A stretch of DNA of 64,000 nucleotides, taken from assembly GCA_048262655.1 (NCBI GenBank), contig JBLXEY010000001.1, positions 434,001 to 498,000 of the forward strand, in the 5' to 3' direction. This stretch comes from JABMNT01 sp048262655 (GTDB taxonomy: Bacteria; Pseudomonadota; Alphaproteobacteria; Rhodospirillales; Casp-alpha2). Position numbers and translations under genes: made by a program. The notes below the pieces were generated by a model that worked only from the letters and a program-made list of their open reading frames with translations, was not told the origin of the DNA and did not search any database. Shown here one piece after another: positions 27,170-36,368 of the stretch (within the stretch, counting starts at the first letter, position 1; each line of letters begins with the position of its first letter).

Positions 27170-28063
27170 ATGGACAACGTTTTGACCCTGGTCAGCCACA
27201 GGGAATTCGAATTAACCCAAAAGCTGGTTGATCAACTGTCCGACGAAATCCGTCGACACGGCGGCATACTTGATGATCAAAACTGGCTCGCACCCGGCCA
27301 GGCTGTAGATATCTTTTATCGCGATGGAGAGGCAGATATTGGCGAAACGGCCGCTCAGAACCTGTTGTCTGGGTTGGCAGTTGATTTCCTGTCTCAATCG
27401 GTGACAAACCGCCGAAAACGGCTTCTTGTCGCAGATATGGATTCAACGATCGTTGAAGGCGAGACACTGGATGATCTGGCTGAAATTGTCGGGATTGGTT
27501 CCGAAATTGCTGCCATCACCGCACGGGCCATGAACGGTGAAATGAATTTTGAGGAAGCCCTGCATGAACGGATCGCAATGCTGAAGGGCGTGCATACGTC
27601 TGTACTGCAGCAAACTGCCGATACTCTCGTTCTGAACCCCGGCGCCAAAACCCTCATAAGAACCATGTCAGCCAACGGTGCTTACACGGCTCTTGTTTCG
27701 GGCGGCTTCCGTTTCTTCACGCAGTTGGTGGCAGATCAAGTCGGCTTCGATTTTAACCACGGCAATCAGCTTGAGATTGCGGACGACCATCTAACGGGTT
27801 CGGTCATTCCGCCAATCGTGACCAAAGATGTCAAAGTTGAAACCTTGAACAGACTTGCACGAGAGCGATCCATTTCACCTGCCGATGCCGTTACGGTCGG
27901 CGACGGGGCCAATGACCTGCCGATGCTGCAAGCAGCGGGACTGGGCGTTGCCTATTATGCCAAGCCTGTCGTCCTTCAGCAGGCCCCAGCCCGGGTTGCA
28001 CACAGCGATCTTGAAACATTGCTGTATTATCAGGGTTATGCGGCGGTAGATTTCGTGTCTTGA
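27170..28063 (+). CDS. serB: Phosphoserine phosphatase
   Basis: A 297-residue HAD-family enzyme that removes phosphate from O-phosphoserine, the last step of serine synthesis. An N-terminal ACT-like region (about 1-80) is followed by the HAD core with motif I DMDSTIVEGE (nucleophile and proton-donor Asp), motif II SGGFRFF, and motif IV VGDGANDLPML. The ATG at 27170 is chosen because the longer in-frame extension overlaps miaA and carries no family similarity. It is divergent from miaA and convergent with degP. Confidence 0.95.
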   Translation: MDNVLTLVSHREFELTQKLVDQLSDEIRRHGGILDDQNWLAPGQAVDIFYRDGEADIGETAAQNLLSGLAVDFLSQSVTNRRKRLLVADMDSTIVEGETLDDLAEIVGIGSEIAAITARAMNGEMNFEEALHERIAMLKGVHTSVLQQTADTLVLNPGAKTLIRTMSANGAYTALVSGGFRFFTQLVADQVGFDFNHGNQLEIADDHLTGSVIPPIVTKDVKVETLNRLARERSISPADAVTVGDGANDLPMLQAAGLGVAYYAKPVVLQQAPARVAHSDLETLLYYQGYAAVDFVS

Positions 28064-28074
28064 ATCCAAAAAAA

Positions 28075-28100
28075 ACGGCGCTCCCGTTAAGAAGCGCCGT
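28075..28100. terminator. Bidirectional terminator between serB and degP
   Basis: ACGGCGCT and AGCGCCGT form an 8-bp stem with a 10-base loop. On the minus strand a run of eight T follows, the canonical form for the degP transcript. On the plus strand it lies 12 bases after the serB stop but is followed only by CCATAAAA, so it is weaker in that direction. Confidence 0.9.
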
Positions 28101-28127
28101 CCATAAAATACCTGCGACCTGACCTGA

Positions 28128-29606
28128 TTAAGATTTCTCAATCCGAATGGCAACGAACCGCAGTCCACTTTGGCCTTCGATAAGAAGAAGTATGGATTTC
28201 CGGCCCTGCTTTTTTGCTTCCGCAATCTTGTCGGTCACCTGACCAGGATCAGAGACTTCTTCCTGACCGATTTCAACAATCAAATCGCCAACACGAATGC
28301 CTTTTTCTGCCGCCGGTCCTTCATCATCGACTTTGGTAATGACAACACCTTTGGATTTTTCCTCCAGCTTGAACCGTTCGCGAAGATCATCCGTCGTTGA
28401 TGAAAGCGTCAGACCCAGATCTTCAATCTGCTTCTCACCCGTTTTTGTGTCTTCCTTGGAAGAGCCGACGGATGCCGTTTCTACTTCTTCTTCGAGTTCG
28501 CCGACTTTGACATCAAGGGTAACCTTTTCACCACCGCGCCAAATTTCGACCTTTACGGCCTTATCAACTTCTGTGTCAGCAACAATCTTTGGCAACATAC
28601 GCATTTCTTCAACGGTCTTGCCATTAAAGGTTAGAATGACGTCGCCTGCTTTTATTTTCGATTTGGCAGCAGGACCATCTTCAATCACGTTCGCGACCAA
28701 AGCGCCGGTGGCATCTTCCAATCCTAGCGATTCTGCAATCTCTTCGGTCACTTGCTGAATGTGAACGCCCAACCATCCCCGCTTAACCTGACCAAACTTA
28801 CGAAGTTGATTAATAACCGGCTCGACCGTGCCAGACGGAATGGCGAACCCAATACCGACACTGCCTCCGGATGGCGAATAAATAGCCGTATTAACACCAA
28901 TCACCTCACCATCGAGGTTAAACATCGGTCCTCCCGAATTACCCCGGTTGATTGAGGCGTCGGTTTGCAAATAATCATCATAAGGACCCGAATTGATGTC
29001 ACGTCCCCGAGCGGAGATAATGCCAGCGGTTACCGTACCGCCCAATCCAAACGGATTACCAATGGCGACGACCCAGTCACCAACCCGCGATTTGTCAGAG
29101 TTGCCAAACTTAACAGCTTGCAAAGGCTCATCAGGCGTCACTTTAAGGACAGCCAGGTCGGTTTTCGGATCGCGCCCGACCAATTCCGCCTTCAGGCGCG
29201 TGTCATCTGAAAGAATGACCGTAATTTCATCGGCATCCTGAATGACATGGTTATTCGTAACCACATACCCATCTTCGCTGATGATAAAGCCAGATCCCAG
29301 AGATGTGGCACGGCGCGAGCGCTGTTGAGGACCATTCCGGTCAAAAAATTCCTTGAAAAAGTCCTCGAAGGGAGACCCCGGCGGCAACTGTGGCATTTCC
29401 GGTGTTTTTCCAGTTTCAACGGTTTGTGTCGTTGAAATATTAACCACAGATGGCAACAATCGCTCTGCAAGGTCCGCAAAACTCTCCGGAGCAGACTTTG
29501 CATTCGCCGACATTGCGATCAAAGCCAAGGCGACAAATGCAAAAACAGCCAAAACAAATTTTGGCGTTTTCGCGACATGTGTTCTTTTTAAAGCGTAGGT
29601 TCTCAT
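28128..29606 (-). CDS. degP: DegP/DegQ-type periplasmic serine endoprotease
   Basis: A 492-residue Do-family protease/chaperone for damaged envelope proteins. After a signal anchor (about 17-36) comes a trypsin-like domain with catalytic His120 (VVTNNHV), Asp150 (TDLAVL) and Ser224 (INRGNSGGP), then two PDZ domains (about 270-370 and 395-485), the first with GWLGVHIQ. It lies downstream of hflK-hflC and the DUF2065 gene on the same strand, with a gap of 165 bases that leaves room for its own promoter. Which of DegP, DegQ or another Do member it is cannot be told from sequence alone. Confidence 0.93.
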   Translation of the reverse strand: MRTYALKRTHVAKTPKFVLAVFAFVALALIAMSANAKSAPESFADLAERLLPSVVNISTTQTVETGKTPEMPQLPPGSPFEDFFKEFFDRNGPQQRSRRATSLGSGFIISEDGYVVTNNHVIQDADEITVILSDDTRLKAELVGRDPKTDLAVLKVTPDEPLQAVKFGNSDKSRVGDWVVAIGNPFGLGGTVTAGIISARGRDINSGPYDDYLQTDASINRGNSGGPMFNLDGEVIGVNTAIYSPSGGSVGIGFAIPSGTVEPVINQLRKFGQVKRGWLGVHIQQVTEEIAESLGLEDATGALVANVIEDGPAAKSKIKAGDVILTFNGKTVEEMRMLPKIVADTEVDKAVKVEIWRGGEKVTLDVKVGELEEEVETASVGSSKEDTKTGEKQIEDLGLTLSSTTDDLRERFKLEEKSKGVVITKVDDEGPAAEKGIRVGDLIVEIGQEEVSDPGQVTDKIAEAKKQGRKSILLLIEGQSGLRFVAIRIEKS

Positions 29607-29771
29607 TTCTTCACTATGTCCCGATGTAAACAGATCAATTCGTGTCTCTTAATCCGTGAAGGTTAGTCCGAAAATCAAGCGACAGCAACGCAGTGTTACC
29701 ATCTCCAAGTACACAAGTTTGTATATAAATATGGCTTAACCATGGCGTCAGCGAGGTTGTTTTGTGGTTTT

Positions 29772-29957
29772 TTACCCACGTATCAACCACACCAATACAA
29801 CGCCAAGCGCCGCTGCCATTAAACCAGCGGCTCTCAGGTTTGATGATGGCATCTCAAATACAGATGCCATCATCCGCTTCATGCCATCGGGGAATAAGGC
29901 GTACAACATTCCCTCGATGGCAATCGCGAGAGCCAAAGCTGTTGCCAACTCGCTCAT
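29772..29957 (-). CDS. DUF2065 (YjeT-like) small membrane protein
   Basis: A 61-residue protein with two hydrophobic helices (about 2-20 and 40-60) and the family pattern A-x-E-G-x-x-Y-A-x-F-P around residues 14-24 (IEGMLYALFPDG). In E. coli the equivalent yjeT also follows hflC. Function is unknown; position suggests an accessory to the HflKC membrane complex. It starts 21 bases after the hflC stop. Confidence 0.88.
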   Translation of the reverse strand: MSELATALALAIAIEGMLYALFPDGMKRMMASVFEMPSSNLRAAGLMAAALGVVLVWLIRG

Positions 29958-29978
29958 ATTATGCCTTCAAACGCGAAC

Positions 29979-30854
29979 CTATTGACCCTGCACAGGCCTC
30001 GGAATTGCGTTGAAGAACTGAAACAACTCAGACTCCGGACTTAGAACCATCGAGGTTCCCGGCTTAACAGAATTGCCAAAAGCTTCCATCGAACGATAGA
30101 AATCGAAGAACTCCGGATCCTGCCCATAGGCATCATTGAGAATAGTCGTTCTCAACCCATCGCCTTCGCCTCGCAGAATTTCAGATGTCTTTTTTGCTTC
30201 GGAAATAATGATGGTCCGTTGCTTGTCAGCACGCGCCTGAATTTCCGCTTTCTGCTTTTCTCCATTGGCACGCAACTCAGCTGCGTGCGCAACACGATCC
30301 GATTGCATCCGATTAAACACGGCCTGCGCCGTTGTTTCCGGCAAATCAGTTCGGCCAATCCGGACGTCGATGACTTCAGTACCGAATTCACCTGCCTGCG
30401 CCTTCATCTGATCGGAAATGGCTGCCATCACCAATTGACGTTTCGCCGTGAGCATATCGCCCAACAAAATTCGGCCGATTTCAGATCGAACAGCTGCGTT
30501 CAATCGACTGCCAAAAAGTTGTCGGAAGTTTGCATCGTTCAATGCCTTTTTGCGAAACTCTAGAGGATCGACAATTTTATAGCGGGCAAAAGCATCAACA
30601 TTAACACGCTTTTGATCCGCCAAAATAACTTCCTGTGGCGGTGGATCAAGATCAAGAATCCGGCGATCATACAATTCAACATTTTGAATGAACGGCGTCT
30701 TGAAATGCATACCAGGATCCTGAACAACCCGAACTGGATTACCCAATTGCAGGATAAGAGCCTGCTGCGCCTGGTGGACCGTATAGATGGAGTTGAAGGC
30801 AATGACCACGGCAACCACGATCAGGATGCCAAATATAGCTAAGGACTTTTTCAT
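29979..30854 (-). CDS. hflC: HflC, subunit of the HflKC membrane-protease regulator
   Basis: A 291-residue SPFH/band-7 protein with a signal anchor at 4-24. The SPFH domain (about 22-185) contains YDRRILDLDPPPQEV and FGSRLNAAVRSEIGR, followed by an Ala/Glu/Arg-rich coiled-coil. HflC and HflK form a large cage around FtsH in the membrane and restrain its proteolysis. It overlaps hflK by the ATGA arrangement. Confidence 0.96.
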   Translation of the reverse strand: MKKSLAIFGILIVVAVVIAFNSIYTVHQAQQALILQLGNPVRVVQDPGMHFKTPFIQNVELYDRRILDLDPPPQEVILADQKRVNVDAFARYKIVDPLEFRKKALNDANFRQLFGSRLNAAVRSEIGRILLGDMLTAKRQLVMAAISDQMKAQAGEFGTEVIDVRIGRTDLPETTAQAVFNRMQSDRVAHAAELRANGEKQKAEIQARADKQRTIIISEAKKTSEILRGEGDGLRTTILNDAYGQDPEFFDFYRSMEAFGNSVKPGTSMVLSPESELFQFFNAIPRPVQGQ

Positions 30855-31966
30855 TGTGCCGCTCCTGTCGATCTTTTTCTGATTTCCGGTAGGGGTAAAT
30901 AGGGCACAACACCGCTGCCGCCTTCTCCACCAACGCCCTGATCGATAATCACGATCTCGGACCCATTCAGAACTTCCTGCATCCGCTCTAGATAAATTCG
31001 GCGCTTCGTAACGCCCTTATTACCCTTGTAAGCATTGTAAACGGACAAGAACCTTTGGGCTTCACCTTCAGCTTCGTTGATCATTTGCTGACGGTAAGCA
31101 CCCGCATCTTCAATCATCTTTTGCGCTAAACCTTGCGCACGCGGAACAATGTTGTTGTTGTAGGCACGCGCCTCGTTAACAATACGCTCCTGATCCTGCT
31201 TTGCCCGCTGAACGTCGTTAAACGCATCAATAACGGCTTGCGGTGGATCCACTTTTTGCAGCTGAATTTTCGCAATGAAAACGCCAGCCCCATAGCTATC
31301 AAGGATATTCTGAAGCAGGATAAGAGCGTCATCCTGAACCTTTTGACGACTGGTCGTCAGGGCTTCTTCAAGCGGCGTTTGACCAATAATTTCGCGCATG
31401 GCGCTCTCGGCCGCAATCTTGACGGTTTCTTCCGGGTTTCTGATGTTAAACAGGAAATCCGCCGCATTCTTGATACGCCACTGCACAACAAAATCGATAT
31501 CGATGATGTTTTGGTCACCCGTCAACATAAGACTTTCTTGGGAGACATCGCGCGCGCCGACACTGCCGCCGCGAGTACCTGTACCACGAAAGCCAACATT
31601 AATCGTGTTGGTGTTTTCAACGTTGACCTTGATTACGTCACCCATCGGGGTTGGTAGCCAAAAATGCAAACCTGGCCCCGTACGTTTGATGTATTCGCCA
31701 AACATCAATTCAACGCCTTCTTCGCCGGGGTTCACCCGGTAGAAGCCGCTCACTGACCAGAACACAATTGCCACCAATGCAACCACGAACAAGCCGCGAC
31801 CACCACTGGCGCCACCCGGAATAAACCGTTTCACCTGATCCTGACTCTTGCGGATCATTTCTTCTATGTCAGGTGGCTGTGGGCCTCGAGGTCCACCGCC
31901 TCCGCCAGATGGTCCCCGACCACCGCCGCCGCCCCATGGACCGCCTCCCTGATTTTTCCAGGCCAT
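30851..31966 (-). CDS. hflK: HflK, subunit of the HflKC membrane-protease regulator
   Basis: A 371-residue SPFH protein with a Gly-rich, Pro-rich cytoplasmic tail (about 4-35, dominated by GGG and GP repeats), one transmembrane segment (about 60-78), then the band-7 domain (YRVNPGEEGVELMFG) and a coiled-coil segment (VQRAKQDQERIVNEARAYNN). The start has AAGGAA 8 bases ahead. It is the first gene of the hflK-hflC-DUF2065 run and is divergent from mrp. Confidence 0.96.
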   Translation of the reverse strand: MAWKNQGGGPWGGGGGRGPSGGGGGPRGPQPPDIEEMIRKSQDQVKRFIPGGASGGRGLFVVALVAIVFWSVSGFYRVNPGEEGVELMFGEYIKRTGPGLHFWLPTPMGDVIKVNVENTNTINVGFRGTGTRGGSVGARDVSQESLMLTGDQNIIDIDFVVQWRIKNAADFLFNIRNPEETVKIAAESAMREIIGQTPLEEALTTSRQKVQDDALILLQNILDSYGAGVFIAKIQLQKVDPPQAVIDAFNDVQRAKQDQERIVNEARAYNNNIVPRAQGLAQKMIEDAGAYRQQMINEAEGEAQRFLSVYNAYKGNKGVTKRRIYLERMQEVLNGSEIVIIDQGVGGEGGSGVVPYLPLPEIRKRSTGAAQ

Positions 31967-32032
31967 ATGCTGTGTTCCTTTTAATTAAGCGTTTAAACGT
32001 TTTCTAATCTTGTAAAACTCTAATCTCTTATT

Positions 32033-32072
32033 ACTTCCTACTGGCCTTAACAGTTCAGTTCCGTTAGGAAGT
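32033..32072. promoter_or_regulatory. Inverted repeat in the hflK-mrp divergent region
   Basis: ACTTCCTA (32033-32040) and TAGGAAGT (32065-32072) are perfect inverted arms 24 bases apart, in the 198-base gap between the divergent hflK and mrp. It could be an operator for a dimeric regulator acting on both genes, or a chance repeat. No known consensus is matched by eye. Confidence 0.3.
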
Positions 32073-32164
32073 TTGCTGTCTTATAAATCGGCATCACCCA
32101 AGCTGCAACGCCTCGGTGAAGTTATATTAGACCAGATATGGTAAATTGAACGGAGTTTGCAAGC

Positions 32165-33334
32165 ATGGCAGAGGTTAGCGTCGCGAAGATTGAGGAAACA
32201 CTGCAAAAAGTCATGGATCCAGTAAGCGGCAAAGACATCATGGATGCGGGCATGGTCATTGGCCTGCAAACCAAAGACGGGCATGTCACTTTTGCGATCG
32301 AAGTTGATCCCGCGAAAGGCTCTGAGATGGAACCGCTGCGCAAGCAGGCTGAAGAAGCCGTATTTGCGATGGACGGCGTTTTAACGGCAACCGTTGTTCT
32401 GACAGCTCAATCGAAAGCCAGTTCACATAACCATGAGCATGATCACAGCCATGCCCCTGCCCATACACAAAACACGCAACCGGGCCAACCTGTTGGCAGA
32501 CCTGCTGGTGGCACACCTGCCCCGAGTTTAATGCCCGGTGTAAAATCGATTATCGCGGTGGCCTCAGGCAAAGGCGGCGTTGGCAAATCAACAACCTCAG
32601 TCAATATCGCGCTGGGACTGGCGGCCGGTGGGCATAAGGTTGGCTTGCTGGATGCAGATATTTACGGACCTTCCATGCCGCGCATGATGGGTATCAAAGG
32701 GCGACCGGAATCAGCCGATGGCAAAACCCTGGATCCGATGGAGAATCATGGCATCAAAGTCATGTCAATGGGATTTCTGGTTGAGGAAGACACGCCGATG
32801 ATCTGGCGCGGGCCAATGGTTCAGTCTGCACTTGAGCAGATGATGCGCGACGTCAATTGGGGAGATCTTGATGTTCTGGTTGTCGATATGCCGCCAGGAA
32901 CCGGTGATATCCAGCTAACGCTGGCGCAAAAAGTCCCCTTAACCGGCTCGATCATCGTTTCAACGCCCCAGGACATTGCCCTGCTTGATGCGCGCAAAGG
33001 CCTGAATATGTTCCGCAAGGTTGACGTGCCGGTCTTTGGGCTCATTGAAAACATGAGTTACTACGTCTGCCCAAAATGTGGTGACAGGGCGGAAATCTTT
33101 GGCCATGGCGGTGCAAAATCTGAAGCGGAACGTATGGGTATGGACTTCCTGGGTGAAGTTCCCCTGCATATTGCAATCCGTGAAACGTCCGACGGCGGGC
33201 AACCGATTGTTGTCTCTGAGCCGGAAAGCGAGCATGCGAAGGCTTATAAGGCAATCGCCGACAAAATTTGGGTTAAGATAGCATCTGGCCTTGCCGATAA
33301 TGCAAATAGCGGTCCCAACATCGTCTTCCAGTAG
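32165..33334 (+). CDS. mrp: Mrp/ApbC-type Fe-S cluster carrier P-loop NTPase
   Basis: A 389-residue protein that binds and delivers Fe-S clusters. An N-terminal MIP18/DUF59 domain (about 5-80) is joined to the ParA-like NTPase by a linker with a His-rich patch (HNHEHDHSHAPAH, 88-100). The deviant Walker A is GKGGVGKST at 135-143, Walker B is VVDMPPGTGD, and the cluster-binding CPKC is Cys302-Cys305. The His patch is unusual enough to suggest additional metal binding (inference). It is divergent from hflK and starts 11 bases after a CGGAG. Confidence 0.95.
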   Translation: MAEVSVAKIEETLQKVMDPVSGKDIMDAGMVIGLQTKDGHVTFAIEVDPAKGSEMEPLRKQAEEAVFAMDGVLTATVVLTAQSKASSHNHEHDHSHAPAHTQNTQPGQPVGRPAGGTPAPSLMPGVKSIIAVASGKGGVGKSTTSVNIALGLAAGGHKVGLLDADIYGPSMPRMMGIKGRPESADGKTLDPMENHGIKVMSMGFLVEEDTPMIWRGPMVQSALEQMMRDVNWGDLDVLVVDMPPGTGDIQLTLAQKVPLTGSIIVSTPQDIALLDARKGLNMFRKVDVPVFGLIENMSYYVCPKCGDRAEIFGHGGAKSEAERMGMDFLGEVPLHIAIRETSDGGQPIVVSEPESEHAKAYKAIADKIWVKIASGLADNANSGPNIVFQ

Positions 33335-33400
33335 TTCGCATTGTAAATTACCCGCATTTGCGCATTGTGCCTCTTGGGTCTTTGAACTTTTTCGCATACC

Positions 33401-33970
33401 ATGCGAACGATGATTAGAGGGCTCACACACTTTATCTTGTGGGCGGGGGTTTTTGCGACCTTCGCCATAGGGTCAGCCGTGCGCGCAGATATCATTGATC
33501 AGACAGTGCAGGCACTTCCCCAGGCGGAATGTGCCGAAGTCCGCAAAGGGCTGGAAGATGGCGTCCCGATATTGCCCGGTTTCAGACAATTTGAATACGA
33601 ATTCACACCAAATGTACATGGAATCAGAGGCCGCTTGTGCCGTCTTCATGCGATCGGATCAGGCGCCCATATGGAAGGAACGCGTATCCGTTCCCTTGCA
33701 GATATGCACGCCTTTATCAAAGCATCGCTTGAACATATCGGTTGGCGCGCAACGCCTGAAACGGAGCGCTTTACAGATCGTTCACAATCAGGAAAAGATG
33801 TTTTCGCGCTGTTTAAGAACAATGCAATCTGTGTTTCGACAATTCTGATAAGCCCAGCCCCGGGCTATATTCCGAGCCCGGAAACAAAGTCGGATGATAA
33901 AGTATACTTGGGCGCCCTGTTTCCCTACGAGCGGGAATGGTGGGTTGCTGTTGATTGTTTCCACCTTTAA
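33401..33970 (+). CDS. Exported protein of unknown function (189 aa)
   Basis: A 189-residue protein with an N-terminal signal peptide (hydrophobic 11-27, ending AVRADI) and a mature part with four Cys (in AECAEV, RLCRLH, NAICVS and VDCFHL), which could form disulfides in the periplasm. No known domain is recognised. A second ATG lies three codons in; neither has a strong ribosome site. It sits 66 bases after mrp and 19 bases before a permease gene on the same strand, so it may share a transcript. Confidence 0.7.
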   Translation: MRTMIRGLTHFILWAGVFATFAIGSAVRADIIDQTVQALPQAECAEVRKGLEDGVPILPGFRQFEYEFTPNVHGIRGRLCRLHAIGSGAHMEGTRIRSLADMHAFIKASLEHIGWRATPETERFTDRSQSGKDVFALFKNNAICVSTILISPAPGYIPSPETKSDDKVYLGALFPYEREWWVAVDCFHL

Positions 33971-33989
33971 TTTTGAATTGGCGTAAATA

Positions 33990-34847
33990 ATGTCACCTCA
34001 TGCGAAAGGCATTTTGATCGCGACCCTTGGTGTCGTCTGCATCAGTCCGGATACGCTTCTGATTCGTCTGGGTGGTCTTGATTACGGACCGACCCTATTC
34101 TGGCGGAGCTTGTTTACAGCTGTCGGCCTTGTCTTACTTGTTATTTGCACAAAGCGTCGCGACACCATCGCGACCGTCATGAAGCTTGGAAAACCGGGAC
34201 TTTTGATCACAGTTCTGTTTTCGATCAGCAACCTGGCATTTTTGCTGGCCATCCACCTGACAACGGTAGCCAATACGTTGGTCATCGTCAGCACAGCCCC
34301 GATATTTGCAGCCCTCATGGGGCGTGTCTTCTTGGGTGAGCCAATTACTAAGCGGACCTGGGTGGCGACAGTTGTTGTCATGGGCGCCATTTCTTACATC
34401 TTTTTCAAAGATATCCAGGGACCAACGTCGTGGGGTAACTTGGGTGCCCTGATCTCTGCCATAGCCCTTTCCGGTACATTTATCCTGACCCGGCGCGCCA
34501 AAACCATCGACATGACACCGGCAATGGCGGGGAGTGCGCTGCTGTCCTTACTCATTTCTATACCCTTCGTCGCCTCATTTAGTATTGATCTGGAAACACT
34601 TATTGTTTTTGTCCTTTTAGGCATTTTCCTGACCGCCGCGTTCACCTTATTGTTCATCGCGCCACGTTATGTGCCCGCAACAGAAGTCAGTTTGTTGATG
34701 CCTTTGGAAACCATTCTTGGCACATTTTTGGTTTGGCTGGTCATCGGAGAAGAACCATCGGCCCGGGTTATTATTGGCGGGATTATAATTCTTTCCGCTT
34801 TAACCCTTAATTCCTGGATCGGTATTCGGGACAACCGGGGAGCTTAG
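33990..34847 (+). CDS. EamA/DMT-family permease
   Basis: A 285-residue protein with ten hydrophobic helices in two EamA repeats (about 5-135 and 148-280), the drug/metabolite transporter pattern. The first repeat contains DYGPTLFWRSLF and TTVANTLVIVSTAPIFAALMG, the second LGIFLTAAFTLLFIAPRYVPATEVSLLMPLE, with Glu/Pro positions typical of the family. Substrate cannot be inferred. It ends in a 4-base convergent overlap with folA. Confidence 0.88.
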   Translation: MSPHAKGILIATLGVVCISPDTLLIRLGGLDYGPTLFWRSLFTAVGLVLLVICTKRRDTIATVMKLGKPGLLITVLFSISNLAFLLAIHLTTVANTLVIVSTAPIFAALMGRVFLGEPITKRTWVATVVVMGAISYIFFKDIQGPTSWGNLGALISAIALSGTFILTRRAKTIDMTPAMAGSALLSLLISIPFVASFSIDLETLIVFVLLGIFLTAAFTLLFIAPRYVPATEVSLLMPLETILGTFLVWLVIGEEPSARVIIGGIIILSALTLNSWIGIRDNRGA

Positions 34848-35350
34848 GTTCTGCGGTCCAGGACAACAAAGCTAAAGGCTGGACCATCGGTCGTTTCTGG
34901 CGCGTGTTGATCCCGTTGCATCTCAATCCAATTTGCCCGATCAAACTCCGGAAAGGTGGCATCGCCATCAAGAGTGCAATGGATTTCAGTAATATAAAGC
35001 CGTTCGGCAACGGGTATGGCGAGCCCGTAAATTTGGGCCCCGCCGATGATAAAGATTTCGTCTTTGCCTTCGATTTCCGCTATCGCTTTTGCCTTTCTGA
35101 TACCCGCTTCCAAATCATGCACGACTTCGATACCGTCGTGGGCGTAGGCCGTATCGCGGGTGACAACAATATTGGTACGGCCGGGCAAGGCTCGACCAAT
35201 AGAATCAAAGGTCTTTCGCCCCATGATTATGGGGGCGCCCAGCGTGACCCGTTTAAAATACTTGAGGTCTTCCGAAATATGCCATGGCATGCCGCCATCC
35301 AGACCAATGGTCCGGTTTTCGGTCATCGCGACAATTAACGAAATCCGCAT
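34844..35350 (-). CDS. folA: Dihydrofolate reductase
   Basis: A 168-residue enzyme that reduces dihydrofolate to tetrahydrofolate with NADPH. Signatures are VAMTENRTIGLDGGMPWHISEDLKYFK (here the Met20-type loop with the Trp), GRKTFDSIG, and IIGGAQIYGLA. The active-site acid lies in the EDLKYF helix. Its ATG overlaps the stop of thyA, so the two folate-cycle genes are coupled. Confidence 0.97.
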   Translation of the reverse strand: MRISLIVAMTENRTIGLDGGMPWHISEDLKYFKRVTLGAPIIMGRKTFDSIGRALPGRTNIVVTRDTAYAHDGIEVVHDLEAGIRKAKAIAEIEGKDEIFIIGGAQIYGLAIPVAERLYITEIHCTLDGDATFPEFDRANWIEMQRDQHAPETTDGPAFSFVVLDRRT

Positions 35351-36144
35351 CAGACGGCAATCGGTGCTTTAATGTGGGGTTGGGCTTCGTAACCCGTCAA
35401 ATCGAAATCTTCAAACTTGAAAGCAAACAGATCATCCACAGCTGTGTTCATTTTCATTTGCGGCAACTCTGTTGGTATCCGCGACAATTGCAAATCGGCC
35501 TGTTCGAAATGATTTGTATAAAGATGGGCATCGCCGAGGGTATGAATGAAGTCACCCGCTTGCAGGCCGGTGACTTGCGCCAACATCATTGTTAACAAGG
35601 CGTAAGATGCAATATTAAACGGCACACCCAAAAAGATGTCGGCACTGCGTTGATAGAGCAGGCACGACAGTTTGCCATCAGCCACATAGAACTGAAACAA
35701 ACAATGACAAGGCGGCAAGGCCATTTTCTCGACTTCCGCGACATTCCAGGCACAGACGATATGCCGCCTTGAATCCGGATTGGTTTTCAATTGCCCCACC
35801 AAATTTGAAATCTGGTCAATCTTGCCACCATCCGGCGTCGGCCAAGAGCGCCACTGATGCCCATAAACCGGTCCAAGTTCGCCCGCTTCATCGGCCCATT
35901 CATCCCAAATGCGCACACCGTTATCATTCAGATACTTAATGTTAGTGTCACCAGCCAGGAACCAAAGAAGCTCATGAATGATCGATTTTAGGTGTAATTT
36001 TTTCGTGGTTAGAACCGGAAAACCTTGGCTGAGATCGAAACGCATTTGATGACCAAAGACACTCTTCGTGCCAACGCCGGTTCGGTCCCCCCGCAGGGTT
36101 CCGTTGTTTCGGACATGACTTAAGAGATCGAGATATTGCTGCAT
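35350..36144 (-). CDS. thyA: Thymidylate synthase (ThyA)
   Basis: A 264-residue ThyA-type enzyme that methylates dUMP to dTMP with methylene-tetrahydrofolate, yielding dihydrofolate, which FolA recycles. It shows RTGVGTKSVFG, the ELLWFLAGDTN block, the active-site LPPCHCLFQFYV with the catalytic Cys, QRSADIFLGVPFNIASYALL, and GDAHLYTNH. Length is normal for the short form. It is followed directly by folA. Confidence 0.98.
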   Translation of the reverse strand: MQQYLDLLSHVRNNGTLRGDRTGVGTKSVFGHQMRFDLSQGFPVLTTKKLHLKSIIHELLWFLAGDTNIKYLNDNGVRIWDEWADEAGELGPVYGHQWRSWPTPDGGKIDQISNLVGQLKTNPDSRRHIVCAWNVAEVEKMALPPCHCLFQFYVADGKLSCLLYQRSADIFLGVPFNIASYALLTMMLAQVTGLQAGDFIHTLGDAHLYTNHFEQADLQLSRIPTELPQMKMNTAVDDLFAFKFEDFDLTGYEAQPHIKAPIAV

Positions 36145-36333
36145 TATTGGCCCAAAAAATAAACGAGAAAAGGGACTCCCATTTTACCCGGCTACTCCGT
36201 GAGCGCAAACGCACCAAAGATATATTTTAAATTACCGTTATCTATCAACGGGTCCCGCGAACCCAAATCGCACTCTAAATATTGCCGTCTGGTGCCATTT
36301 TGGAAACTGAATGCGAATCTGCAATCTGTTGCA

Positions 36334-36362
36334 TTGCGATTACCGACCACTCGCGCCATATT
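36334..36362 (+). promoter_or_regulatory. Possible promoter of the tmRNA gene
   Basis: TTGCGA (36334-36339) and CATATT (36357-36362) are 17 bases apart, placing a start near 36369, just upstream of the acceptor piece. The -10 is weak, but the spacing and position are right. Confidence 0.4.
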
Positions 36363-36368
36363 AAAGGT

